From an uncultured Clostridia bacterium (GTDB lineage Bacteria > Bacillota > Clostridia > Oscillospirales > CAG-272), in contig CANQYV010000004.1 of the NCBI GenBank assembly GCA_947628165.1, forward strand, positions 1 to 57,743: a stretch of DNA of 57,743 nucleotides. Direction: 5' to 3'. Below are positions 48,310-57,579 of the stretch, piece after piece. The stretch's first letter is position 1, and every line of letters begins with the position of its first letter. A program made the position numbers and the translations under genes. Under the pieces are notes generated by a model. It made no database searches. It saw nothing but the letters and a program-made list of their open reading frames with translations, and had not been told where the DNA came from.

Positions 48310-48865
48310 ATGGATAGGAATACTTTAATAAAAATCAGGTGTTATTTGATTTTAAATCCGATTAAAAGAACAAAGTATCTTATTAAAAAGGGCGTATTCA
48401 ATTCTGTTGGAAAAAACTTTTATTTTTGTCCGAGAAAAATTCCGCAGGATCCGATGCTGATCAGATTTGGCGATAATGTCAAAGTAGCAACAGATGTGTT
48501 TTTTGTCACACATGACATTATTCATGATATGGTAAATGATATTGAGCCGCCTTTTTCAGACAATAAACTGAGCAAAGAATTCGGATGTATCGAAGTTAAG
48601 AATAATGTTTTTATTGGGGCAGGTTCTATAATTTTGCCTAACGTTACAATTGGCCCTGATGTAATAGTTGCTGCTGGCAGCGTAGTGACAAAATCATTTT
48701 CGGGGGGGGGTAATAATTGGCGGCAACCCTGCACGGGTGATTGGCAGTGTTGAAGATTTGATAAAGAAACGTATAGCGCAAAATCTTGAAAATCCACATT
48801 ATAACGATAGGTTCTTTGAAGCAAGACGTCTTTGGGCAATGTGGGATAATAAGGAAATTGAATAG
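48310..48865 (+). pseudogene. Hexapeptide (O-)acetyltransferase, currently out of frame at a G9 tract (phase-OFF or disrupted)
   Basis: Frame 48310-48753 ends shortly after SFSGGG; with G8 it reads SFSGGVIIGGNPARVIGSVEDLIKKRIAQNLENPHYNDRFFEARRLWAMWDNKEIE*. Confidence 0.85.
48702..48710 (+). repeat. Homopolymeric G9 tract (candidate contingency/phase-variation repeat)
   Basis: cGGGGGGGGGtaataa read directly; inside coding sequence. Confidence 0.9.
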
Positions 48866-48902
48866 TTTAGGCACATCTGAGCACTGCAGCGAGGGAGGAG
48901 AG

Positions 48903-50075
48903 ATTACGAACAAAGGCAAGCTTAGAAACAGAATTGCTTATATATTAAAACATAATAAGGCGTTGTTGACTATATATAAAACGACAATGAGTGCAGCAAT
49001 CAAAACGCTAGGGATATTTGTCAAGCGTGATGACTTTCTCGTTCTGTTTGTTTCATATAGCGGAAAAAAGTTTGATGACAGCCCACTGGTGTTGTTTGAA
49101 GCCATGAAAGCCGATCAACGATTCAAAGATTTTCATTTTGTATGGGCTTTTGAAGAACCTACAAAGTTTAAAGTTGAAAATGCAGATACAGTAAAAATAG
49201 ATTCTTTAAAATATTTTATAACAGCTTTAAAGGCAAAAATATGGATAACAAATGTAAATATAGAACGCGGTTTGAGTTTCAAAAAGGAAGGGACAATTCT
49301 TTTAAATTCTTGGCATGGGACAGGCCCAAAAAAGAACGGAAATGCCATTAAATCGAGAAATGACTACGATTTTTCAAACGTAGATATTTTTTGTTGCGAC
49401 GGCGAATACACAAAGAATCACTTTGTAAAGTGGTTTAATGCCCGAGAATCCTCTATGCTGTGGTGCGGAAGACCGCGCGAAGATGAACTTTTTGAATTTA
49501 CGGATGCAGATACGATTAGAATCAGAAAAAAGCTGAATATTCCCGATGAAAAGCAGGTTCTATTGTATATGCCTACATGGAGAGACTATGAGAATCAGGA
49601 TGCTGACTACTCTTTATGGGAAAAGAGGCTAGGCGATAAATACGTTCTTTTGTGCAGAACTCACCACTTTGATATGAAAGTGAAAAGCGTTGAAAATTCA
49701 AACGGATTTTTCATTGATGTTACAACATATCCCAATGTCAATGAACTGTATTGGGTGGCTGATATATTGATATCAGATTATTCCAGCGCTTTTTTTGACT
49801 TTGGCCTTTTAGGAAAACCGATGTTTTGTTTTGCAAACGACTACGATAAATTTGCCTCCGTTACAGGGCTGTTTATAGATTTAAGATCTGAGTTTCCAAA
49901 CGGTATAATGGAATCTGATGAGGATTTGATTTCTTCCATATGCAAAATGGACTATGACAGAGAGTGTGAGAAGATTAAACAATATGTGGCAAAATATGTA
50001 TCGCATCCCATGAACGCAACACAAGCATGTTTAGATAGAATTTATGAATTACTGTATAGAACCAATGACTTATGA
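48903..50075 (+). CDS. CDP-glycerol glycerophosphotransferase family protein (TagB/TagF-like)
   Basis: LFVSYSGKKFDDSPLVLFEAM; LNSWHGTGPKKNG; PTWRDYENQD; DILISDYSSAFFDFGLLGKPMFCF; start uncertain (track start 48786). Confidence 0.85.
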   Translation: MTNKGKLRNRIAYILKHNKALLTIYKTTMSAAIKTLGIFVKRDDFLVLFVSYSGKKFDDSPLVLFEAMKADQRFKDFHFVWAFEEPTKFKVENADTVKIDSLKYFITALKAKIWITNVNIERGLSFKKEGTILLNSWHGTGPKKNGNAIKSRNDYDFSNVDIFCCDGEYTKNHFVKWFNARESSMLWCGRPREDELFEFTDADTIRIRKKLNIPDEKQVLLYMPTWRDYENQDADYSLWEKRLGDKYVLLCRTHHFDMKVKSVENSNGFFIDVTTYPNVNELYWVADILISDYSSAFFDFGLLGKPMFCFANDYDKFASVTGLFIDLRSEFPNGIMESDEDLISSICKMDYDRECEKIKQYVAKYVSHPMNATQACLDRIYELLYRTNDL

Positions 50076-50327
50076 TGTGGGGGTAATTCTCTCGCTAATC
50101 AGTGTTGGCACATGTATTGATTTTGGTTTGACCAGGCAATAACACACAAATGTTTTTACAGAGAAATGGTGTGTGCCGAATTCAATCCGGAACTCTATCT
50201 TGACTCGCCGCGAGCATCTTTTAGATGGAAAATATGATGTGCGAAAATAATATGGTGGATGATAAACGATATATACGATCACCTCACAGACTCATACAGG
50301 ATAACAATAAAAAGACGGTGAACTCAT

Positions 50328-50786
50328 ATGAAAATTGCAATAGGCAACGACAGACAAGGGCTGCTTTTGAAAAGAGATTTGCTGATTTGGCTGAGTGAAA
50401 AGGGGCACAACTTAACGGATGTCGGAACAAATGAAGATGGTCCATGCGATTACCCGATATTTGCAGAGAGCGTTGCAAGCCTTGTATCAAACGGCACATG
50501 CGAAAGAGGGATTGTTATCTGTGCCACGGGCGTCGGCATATCCATTGCAGCAAATAAAGTTGCCGGAATTCGCTGCGGTTTGGCGTATGATGATGAAGTG
50601 ACAAAACTTATGAGGCAGCACAATGACGTAAACATGATTGCTTTCGGTCAAAGGTTTATGTCTTTGGAAGATGTCAAGAGAAGACTGGAAATTTTTCTGA
50701 ATACCGATTTTTTGGGAGGATATCATCAGGAAAGAATAACTCTTATCTCTCAAATAGAAGAGAAGCAGAGAGGCATGAAGCAGTGA
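50328..50786 (+). CDS. RpiB/LacA/LacB family sugar-phosphate isomerase
   Basis: KIAIGNDRQGLLLKRDL; CATGVGISIAANKVAGIRCGLAYD; MRQHNDVNMIAFGQR. Confidence 0.92.
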   Translation: MKIAIGNDRQGLLLKRDLLIWLSEKGHNLTDVGTNEDGPCDYPIFAESVASLVSNGTCERGIVICATGVGISIAANKVAGIRCGLAYDDEVTKLMRQHNDVNMIAFGQRFMSLEDVKRRLEIFLNTDFLGGYHQERITLISQIEEKQRGMKQ

Positions 50787-51496
50787 AGGTAAGAGTTGTA
50801 ATACTTGCCGGAGGAACCGGCAGTAGAATGAAAACAGATTTGCCTAAGCAATTTATTGAAGTAGACGGCGTTCCGGTGATTGTAAATACAATAAACAACT
50901 TTCAGAATAACAATCGCATTGATAGCATTACGGTAGTATGTCTGAAAGATTGGAGTGGCTATCTACAGGAGCTTATTGCAAAATATCGGTTGGACAAGGT
51001 TATCAGCATTGTAGCGGGCGGAGATACGGGACACGATTCCGCAAAAAACGGAGTTATGTCTTTAGAAAAAACGATGGATGAAGATGATATTGTTGTAATT
51101 CATGACGCAGCGCGCCCGCTTATTTCTCAGGTGATTATCAATGATATGTTAGACACGGCAATTAAATACGGAAACGCCTGCACTGCAATACCTATTCACG
51201 ACACTATTATTGTCACTGACGATCAGCAGTCGGGCAATACACAAATTGAGCGTAATAAAATAATGAGAGTGCAAACTCCGCAGGCATACAGATTCGGTCT
51301 CATCAAAGCACTTTATCAGCGAGCCGATGAAGAAAACAAACACGATTTTATATATGCCAATACCATGGCTATTACATACGGGGTTAGAATATATTTTTCC
51401 ACCGGATCTGATTGCAATATAAAGCTGACCACAAAGGAAGATTTGGCTTATTACAAGGCGATGAAACAATTCAGCGAGGAGGAACGCAGCAAATGA
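50783..51496 (+). CDS. IspD/TarI-like cytidylyltransferase
   Basis: VVILAGGTGSRMKTDLPKQFIEVDGVPVIV; VVIHDAARPLIS; MRVQTPQAYRF; GTGA overlap with rpiB-like gene. Confidence 0.9.
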   Translation: MKVRVVILAGGTGSRMKTDLPKQFIEVDGVPVIVNTINNFQNNNRIDSITVVCLKDWSGYLQELIAKYRLDKVISIVAGGDTGHDSAKNGVMSLEKTMDEDDIVVIHDAARPLISQVIINDMLDTAIKYGNACTAIPIHDTIIVTDDQQSGNTQIERNKIMRVQTPQAYRFGLIKALYQRADEENKHDFIYANTMAITYGVRIYFSTGSDCNIKLTTKEDLAYYKAMKQFSEEERSK

Positions 51497-52524
51497 ACCT
51501 TTCGCCTATCGAAGCTAACGAGTTTAACAGATATACGGAACGGTATTCTTTTTTGCCATTTATAAAGAATAAAACTTTTCTTATTACCGGCAGTAACGGC
51601 ATGATCGGCTCCGGGATAATTAAGTGGCTTCTTTATGAAAATGCGGCTCACGGCGCTGACTGCCGTATTTTTGCGTCTACAAGACATCCTCAGAACAGGC
51701 CTGATTATCTTGAATCGGACGATAATGTTGTCATGTGTCAGTTTGGAATGGAAAATCAGGATGTCGAAACGGAAGAGATTGATTATATTATTCATACTGC
51801 TGCACCGACAGGGAGAAAGTATTTTATTACAAAGCCGGTGGAAACTCTTCGGGTCATAGTAGACGAAACCGAAAAAATGCTGGATTTGGCCAAAGAAAAA
51901 AACGCGCAAATGGTTTACTTATCGTCCGTAGAAGCCTACGGCATTCCGAACACAGATGCTCCAATTAAGGAGGACTATGTTGGCGCCGTGGACAGTTTGG
52001 ATATAAGAAACGGATATCCGATGGGAAAGAAAGCTGCCGAATTTTTATGTTATGCGATGAGCAAAGAGTATGGCGTAAATGTTTGTATTGTCAGGCTTTC
52101 ATCTATACAAGGATTGCTTCAGCCTTATGATGAGCAAAGGATATTCAACGAAATTCTCAGATGTGTAATTGAAGGTAAAGATTTGATAATGAAATCCGAC
52201 GGGCTCAGCAAAAAGTCTATTGTATATTCTCTTGACGCTATCAGCGGTATTTTTACTGCATTGTTCAGAGGTGAGTCCGGCGAGGCGTACAATATCACAG
52301 ACCCGGCTACATATATGACGGTGCGCGATTTGGCATCGTATGTTTTTGAAAAGTTTAATCCTGATGTACATATTGTTTTCGATATAGAAGATACGTCGAA
52401 AACCGGGTATCTGCCGCATTTGGAATTTACTCAGGACATAATGAAGTTGCAAAAGCTGGGCTGGGGGCCGATTTCAAATTTGGAACATATATACAAAACA
52501 GATTTATCGAGATTCGGAGAATAA
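51493..52524 (+). CDS. NAD-dependent epimerase/dehydratase (extended SDR)
   Basis: FLITGSNGMIGSGIIKWLL; YLSSVEAYG; YPMGKKAAE (YxxxK); ATGA overlap. Confidence 0.9.
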   Translation: MNLSPIEANEFNRYTERYSFLPFIKNKTFLITGSNGMIGSGIIKWLLYENAAHGADCRIFASTRHPQNRPDYLESDDNVVMCQFGMENQDVETEEIDYIIHTAAPTGRKYFITKPVETLRVIVDETEKMLDLAKEKNAQMVYLSSVEAYGIPNTDAPIKEDYVGAVDSLDIRNGYPMGKKAAEFLCYAMSKEYGVNVCIVRLSSIQGLLQPYDEQRIFNEILRCVIEGKDLIMKSDGLSKKSIVYSLDAISGIFTALFRGESGEAYNITDPATYMTVRDLASYVFEKFNPDVHIVFDIEDTSKTGYLPHLEFTQDIMKLQKLGWGPISNLEHIYKTDLSRFGE

Positions 52525-52527
52525 GAA

Positions 52528-54315
52528 ATGATATTGGATAAAGTCACGTCTCCCGCAGATTTAAAGAAGCTTCCTGCCGATAAACTTCCGGAGCTGGCTC
52601 GGGAAATCAGAGATGTTCTTATAAATAAAGCAAGTAACTTTGGCGGGCATTTGGGATCAAACCTTGGAGTTGTTGAGCTGACGATTGCACTTCACTATGT
52701 GTTTGATTCGCCAAAGGATAAAATTGTCTTTGATGTTTCTCATCAGTGCTATGTCCATAAAATACTGACCGGCAGAAAAGCAGCCTTTCTTGACGAAAAG
52801 CTTTATCGTAGCGTATCGGGCTATACAAATCCAAAGGAAAGCGAGCACGATATGTTCAATGTCGGACATACGTCCACTTCCATAAGCCTGGCGTGCGGTC
52901 TTGCAAAAGGCAGAGATATCTGCAAAAGAACCGAAAATATAATTGCAGTTATCGGCGACGCAGCTTTAGACGGAGGAGAGGCGTTCGAGGCTTTAAACTC
53001 TGCCGTTGAGGTGGGCGGAGGCCTTATTGTCGTTGTTAATGATAACGACATGTCAATACCGGAAAACCACGGAGCGCTTTGCAAACATCTTGCCGAACTT
53101 CGTAAGAATGAGGGCAAATGCGAGAACAACTTCTTTAAAGCGCTCGGATTTGATTATTATTTTGTAAAAGACGGACACAATATCGCAGAGTTGATTGAGG
53201 CTTTTACAAAGGTCAAGGATATTACACACCCAGTGATTGTTCATTGCGTTACGAAAAAAGGAAAAGGATATAGTTTTGCAGAAGATAATTCCGAAAAATG
53301 GCATTGGGCGCATCCCTTCAATATTGAAACAGGTGAGTTTTATAAAGGAACGGCGGTTCCCAAGGAAAACTACGGTTCCATTGTCGGGCAATATTTGATG
53401 CAAAAAATCAAAGATGATCCAAAGATCGTGGCTATGACGGCTTCTGTGCCAGCGTACATAGGGTTTAATTCCGAAAGAAGAAAGGAAGCCGGTAGTCAGT
53501 ATGTTGATGTCGGAATAGCAGAGGCTAACGGCGTTACCATGGCGGCAGCGATTGCAAAAAGCGGCGGAAAGCCGGTGTTTGTAACGGGAAGCTCGTTTTA
53601 TCAGCGAGCCTATGACCAAATAGAGCAGGAAATGTGTATAAACAGATGTGCTGCCACGATGCTTGTTGCATTTTCGGGTATTAACGGACATGACAGTGAC
53701 GCTCATGCAGGTTTATACGACATGGCTTTGTTAGGTAATATCCCCGGTTTGATTTATCTCGCTCCGTCCAATAAGCAAGAATATTTGGCGATGCTGGAGT
53801 GGAGCATTGAGCAAAATGAAAGCCCGGTAGCAATCCGAATCCCTTGGAACGGTGTTCATTATACAAATGAGCCTGTTCCGCCGGAGTATTCCAAAACGAA
53901 ATACATGGTCAGAAAGAGCGGGTCGCAAGTTGCAATTCTCGGTCTGGGAAGCTTTTATCAGCTGGCAGAGCAGGTTGCGGAGCTGATTAAAAAAGAAATG
54001 AAGATTGAACCAACGCTTATTGACCCGATGTTTATTACAGGTGTGGACGAGCCATTACTGGAAGATTTAAAATCCAATCACAAGCTGATAGTCACTTTGG
54101 AGGACGGCATCGTTTTAGGAGGCTTTGGCGCAAGAATTTCGCAATTTTACGGCGTCGATGATATGAAAGTGATAAATTGCGGCTTCCACACAGAGGTGCC
54201 GACACAGTTTACGGTTGAAGAAATGATGGAGAAAAACGGTCTTATGCCGGAGCAAATACTGCAAAGAGTTAAAGACATAGTCGGCGGCAATGAATCAACT
54301 GAGGAGAAGAAATGA
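52528..54315 (+). CDS. DXS-like thiamine-diphosphate-dependent synthase/transketolase
   Basis: GGHLGSNLGVVELTIALHYVF; FDVSHQCYVHKILTGR; VIGDAALDGGEAFEALNSAVEVGGGLIVVVNDNDMSI; DVGIAEANGVTMAAAIA; FYQRAYDQIEQEM. Confidence 0.9.
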   Translation: MILDKVTSPADLKKLPADKLPELAREIRDVLINKASNFGGHLGSNLGVVELTIALHYVFDSPKDKIVFDVSHQCYVHKILTGRKAAFLDEKLYRSVSGYTNPKESEHDMFNVGHTSTSISLACGLAKGRDICKRTENIIAVIGDAALDGGEAFEALNSAVEVGGGLIVVVNDNDMSIPENHGALCKHLAELRKNEGKCENNFFKALGFDYYFVKDGHNIAELIEAFTKVKDITHPVIVHCVTKKGKGYSFAEDNSEKWHWAHPFNIETGEFYKGTAVPKENYGSIVGQYLMQKIKDDPKIVAMTASVPAYIGFNSERRKEAGSQYVDVGIAEANGVTMAAAIAKSGGKPVFVTGSSFYQRAYDQIEQEMCINRCAATMLVAFSGINGHDSDAHAGLYDMALLGNIPGLIYLAPSNKQEYLAMLEWSIEQNESPVAIRIPWNGVHYTNEPVPPEYSKTKYMVRKSGSQVAILGLGSFYQLAEQVAELIKKEMKIEPTLIDPMFITGVDEPLLEDLKSNHKLIVTLEDGIVLGGFGARISQFYGVDDMKVINCGFHTEVPTQFTVEEMMEKNGLMPEQILQRVKDIVGGNESTEEKK

Positions 54316-55289
54316 ATCCTTTAATCAGTTTAGTAATACCTGTCTACAACGTCGAAAAATATCTTGACAAGTGCATGAGTTCCGTCCTTGCGCAAACCTA
54401 TGATAACTTTGAGGTCATACTCGTCGACGACGGCTCGACCGACAACAGCGGCAAGATGTGCGATGAGTATGCGGAAAAGTATGGCAGAGTAACTGTTTAC
54501 CATAAGCCGAACGGTGGTCTTTCCGACGCGAGAAATTTCGGTGTGGAGCATTGCAATGCCGACTTGGTTTCATTTATTGATTCAGACGACTATGTAACCG
54601 AGGATTATCTTGAATACCTCTGGTATTTGATGAAGAAGTACAATGTGGATATTGCTTGCGCAACGGCAAAGAGAATTATCGAAACGGCGAAAATAAATAG
54701 GGACGATAACGACAGCGAGATACTTTTAGACTGCTCGGAGGCGATCAAAAGAATATGTTATACATCATGTAGTGCGTGTACGCGTCTTTACAAAAGACAA
54801 TTTCTTCTCACTCATCCGTATCCCAAAGGAAGATTATACGAGGATCTTGCGACCACATGTAAAATTTACGGAAGCAGTTCAAAAAGCGTATTCGGAGGGA
54901 AGACAATATACTATTGGGTTCAGCGGCAAGGAGGAATAACACATAGCGAGATTGATAAAAAACAGTATGATTTGTTTTGGTCTGCTGATGAACAGTTGAA
55001 TTATATTTCCGAAAACTTTCCGGCGTCGGAGAGTGCGTCACATGCAAGATGCGTTATGGCCGCATGTCATTTTGTTACACGACTCTTTAGCAGCAAAAGC
55101 AAGAACAGAAAGCAGCATTTTAAATACGCAAGAAGTTATGTTAAAAAGCATTTGAAATATATTGTACGAGACAGAAATACTCCAAAAAATATTATTATTT
55201 CCGGATTGACTATTTATATGGGCTATACAGCTTCAAAAATTCTATGGCCGGTCAGACAGAAAATTAGAAAGGCTATCAGGGGCATTTAA
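54312..55289 (+). CDS. Glycosyltransferase family 2
   Basis: SLVIPVYNVEKYLDKCMSSVLAQTYDNFEVILVDDGSTDNS; DSDD; ATGA overlap. Confidence 0.95.
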   Translation: MNPLISLVIPVYNVEKYLDKCMSSVLAQTYDNFEVILVDDGSTDNSGKMCDEYAEKYGRVTVYHKPNGGLSDARNFGVEHCNADLVSFIDSDDYVTEDYLEYLWYLMKKYNVDIACATAKRIIETAKINRDDNDSEILLDCSEAIKRICYTSCSACTRLYKRQFLLTHPYPKGRLYEDLATTCKIYGSSSKSVFGGKTIYYWVQRQGGITHSEIDKKQYDLFWSADEQLNYISENFPASESASHARCVMAACHFVTRLFSSKSKNRKQHFKYARSYVKKHLKYIVRDRNTPKNIIISGLTIYMGYTASKILWPVRQKIRKAIRGI

Positions 55290-55293
55290 CAAT

Positions 55294-56364
55294 ATGTGGA
55301 TATATTTCACTGCCACGTCGCTGTCGATTATGATAACATGGCTTGCTGTAAAAGCGCATAATGACAACAGGATAGCTAATTACAACAAAAATGTTATAAG
55401 CTCTGTTTTTGCGGTAATGTCATGTCTACCGCTTTTAATTGTTATGGCATTTAGAAAAGGGGTCGGCACAGACTATTGGAGCTATCAAATATGGTTTAGC
55501 TCAAGTAATCGGGGAGACTTGGAAATAGGATTTAAAACGTTGAACATTATTTTAAATTTTGTTTTTGGCGACCCTCAAAGTATTTATATTGTTTGTGCAG
55601 TTATAATATGCGGATTCTATTTTTATATGATTTACAAAGAGTCGGTATCTCCGATGTACAGTGTACTGCTTTTTGTAATATCGAAAGATTATTTTATAGC
55701 TATGAACGGCATGAGACAATATGTGGCTGGGACTATAGCTTTGATGGCTTTTCCGTATTTTAAAAAAAGAGATTGGAAGAAGTCACTACTTATTATTTTT
55801 ATTGCATCTTTATTTCATAAATCGGCTTTTATCTTTGTACTTTTGTATATTATTATTGACATTGACATAAATCCCGCTTGGGCAGTGGGTATATTTGCGG
55901 GATTAGTATTGTTTTCAAATACAATAAAGAGCGTTGTCTTCCCGATATTGATTAAAATTGGATTTTATTCTAAATATTTCTCAGAAACATCTCATTACAA
56001 CAACTCTGAAGGAGAGTTTAACTGGCATACCATACTGATATTTATGTGCTTTTTCATTCTGATTGCGTATGAATATAAAAAGGCCAAAGCAAATCAGAAT
56101 CTGAAATTAGTTTACAGTGCGGTTTTGATAAGTTTGTTTATTGCTTCAACAGGTTCTATTCTGCCTCTTAATGCGCATCGTTTGACGTGGTATATGAATT
56201 CAGTTCTTGTACTGTATATACCGGAGGTTACACGGTCTTTGAGCAACAAAAGGCTGAGAATGATCGTAGACACCATGATTATATTTGCATTTACGATGAC
56301 TACTTTAATTGACATCTTAAATGGCAATCAAGGAGTTCTTCCGTATAAAGCATTTTGGGATTAG
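55294..56364 (+). CDS. EpsG-like polysaccharide polymerase membrane protein
   Basis: Multi-TM; FRKGVGTDYWSYQIWF; YFIAMNGMRQYVAGTIAL. Confidence 0.85.
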   Translation: MWIYFTATSLSIMITWLAVKAHNDNRIANYNKNVISSVFAVMSCLPLLIVMAFRKGVGTDYWSYQIWFSSSNRGDLEIGFKTLNIILNFVFGDPQSIYIVCAVIICGFYFYMIYKESVSPMYSVLLFVISKDYFIAMNGMRQYVAGTIALMAFPYFKKRDWKKSLLIIFIASLFHKSAFIFVLLYIIIDIDINPAWAVGIFAGLVLFSNTIKSVVFPILIKIGFYSKYFSETSHYNNSEGEFNWHTILIFMCFFILIAYEYKKAKANQNLKLVYSAVLISLFIASTGSILPLNAHRLTWYMNSVLVLYIPEVTRSLSNKRLRMIVDTMIIFAFTMTTLIDILNGNQGVLPYKAFWD

Positions 56365-56419
56365 CTTTTAATTTATAAAACAAACACGCGTAAAAACAAA
56401 GGAAGTGTTGGTGAAAAAA

Positions 56420-57496
56420 ATGAAGGTTGGAATCTTGTCAATGCAACGTGTCATAAATTATGGGTCATTTTGGCAAGCATACTTATTAAAAAAAATATTA
56501 GAGGACAAAGGAAATAAAATTGAGTTTATTGATATACTGCCGGGCAAGGAATTATGCAAGTATAAGGCAAGAAAGTTTGATATAAAAAAAATAAAATATT
56601 ACCTTTCTTTTCGTTTCCAAAAACGGCAGGCCTTTAATTCTTTTTTTTCAGATATGCTTGGGGTGGCGTCATCACCTAATTTCTCATCAGAATACGATCG
56701 AATAATAATCGGCAGCGATGAGGTTTTTAATTTTGCTCAGCCCTCACCGTGGGGGTTTTCTCCGCAACTTCATGGCGCAATAGATAACGAAAATGTTAGT
56801 TCATATGCAGCGTCATTTGGTTCAGCAACATTAGAAGATGTAGAGAGATACGGATTACGAGACGAACTTGTTGCTGCAATGTCGAATCTCAGACACATTT
56901 CTGTTAGGGACAAAAATTCCTATGATATAACGAAAGAACTTCTCCCAGATGCTAAAGTGTATCTTCATTTTGATCCGGTCTTAGTTGGAGATCTTCCTGT
57001 ACCTGAAAGACAAGACGTTGATAAAAAATATATCGTCATTTATGCATATAATTTCAGATTTAACGATAAGGATCTCATAACGGAAATTAGGAAATTTGCA
57101 AAACAAAATGGATTTAAGATATATTCAGTAGGCTTTTATCAGAGTTGGGTTGATAAAAATATTGTCGTCGATCCATATCAAATTCTTCAGTACTTCGTGA
57201 ATGCGGAATACATAATCACAGACACGTTCCATGGTACAATTTTTTCTGTTAGATGTCATAAAAAATTTGCAACAGTCATACGGGACGGTGCAAGCGGAAA
57301 TAGGCAAAAGCTGTCTTCGCTTTTGAACGACCTTAAACTCGGCGAAAGGGAGCTTGTGAGAGCGAAGGATTTTGAAAAGACCCTTACGACGGAAATTGAT
57401 TATAATTCGGTTGACGAAATACTGAATAGAGAAAAAAATAAAGCTCAAAGATACCTTGATATGTGCCTTTATGGAGAACCTTACGAAGAGGAGTAA
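56420..57496 (+). CDS. Polysaccharide pyruvyl transferase family protein
   Basis: MKVGILSMQRVINYGSFWQAYLL; DRIIIGSDEVFNF; YIITDTFHGTIFSVRCHKKF; track start 56405. Confidence 0.88.
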   Translation: MKVGILSMQRVINYGSFWQAYLLKKILEDKGNKIEFIDILPGKELCKYKARKFDIKKIKYYLSFRFQKRQAFNSFFSDMLGVASSPNFSSEYDRIIIGSDEVFNFAQPSPWGFSPQLHGAIDNENVSSYAASFGSATLEDVERYGLRDELVAAMSNLRHISVRDKNSYDITKELLPDAKVYLHFDPVLVGDLPVPERQDVDKKYIVIYAYNFRFNDKDLITEIRKFAKQNGFKIYSVGFYQSWVDKNIVVDPYQILQYFVNAEYIITDTFHGTIFSVRCHKKFATVIRDGASGNRQKLSSLLNDLKLGERELVRAKDFEKTLTTEIDYNSVDEILNREKNKAQRYLDMCLYGEPYEEE

Positions 57497-57579
57497 TATA
57501 AGGAGCACACTAAATATCACAGTATTTTCAAACAAAACACATATTATTTTCTTATTAAAAAGAGAAATGGAGACAATTT

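Noticed and set aside
48522-48919. Minus-strand ORFs opposite the acetyltransferase
   Set aside because: Short shadow ORFs; the plus strand carries clear hexapeptide-repeat coding.
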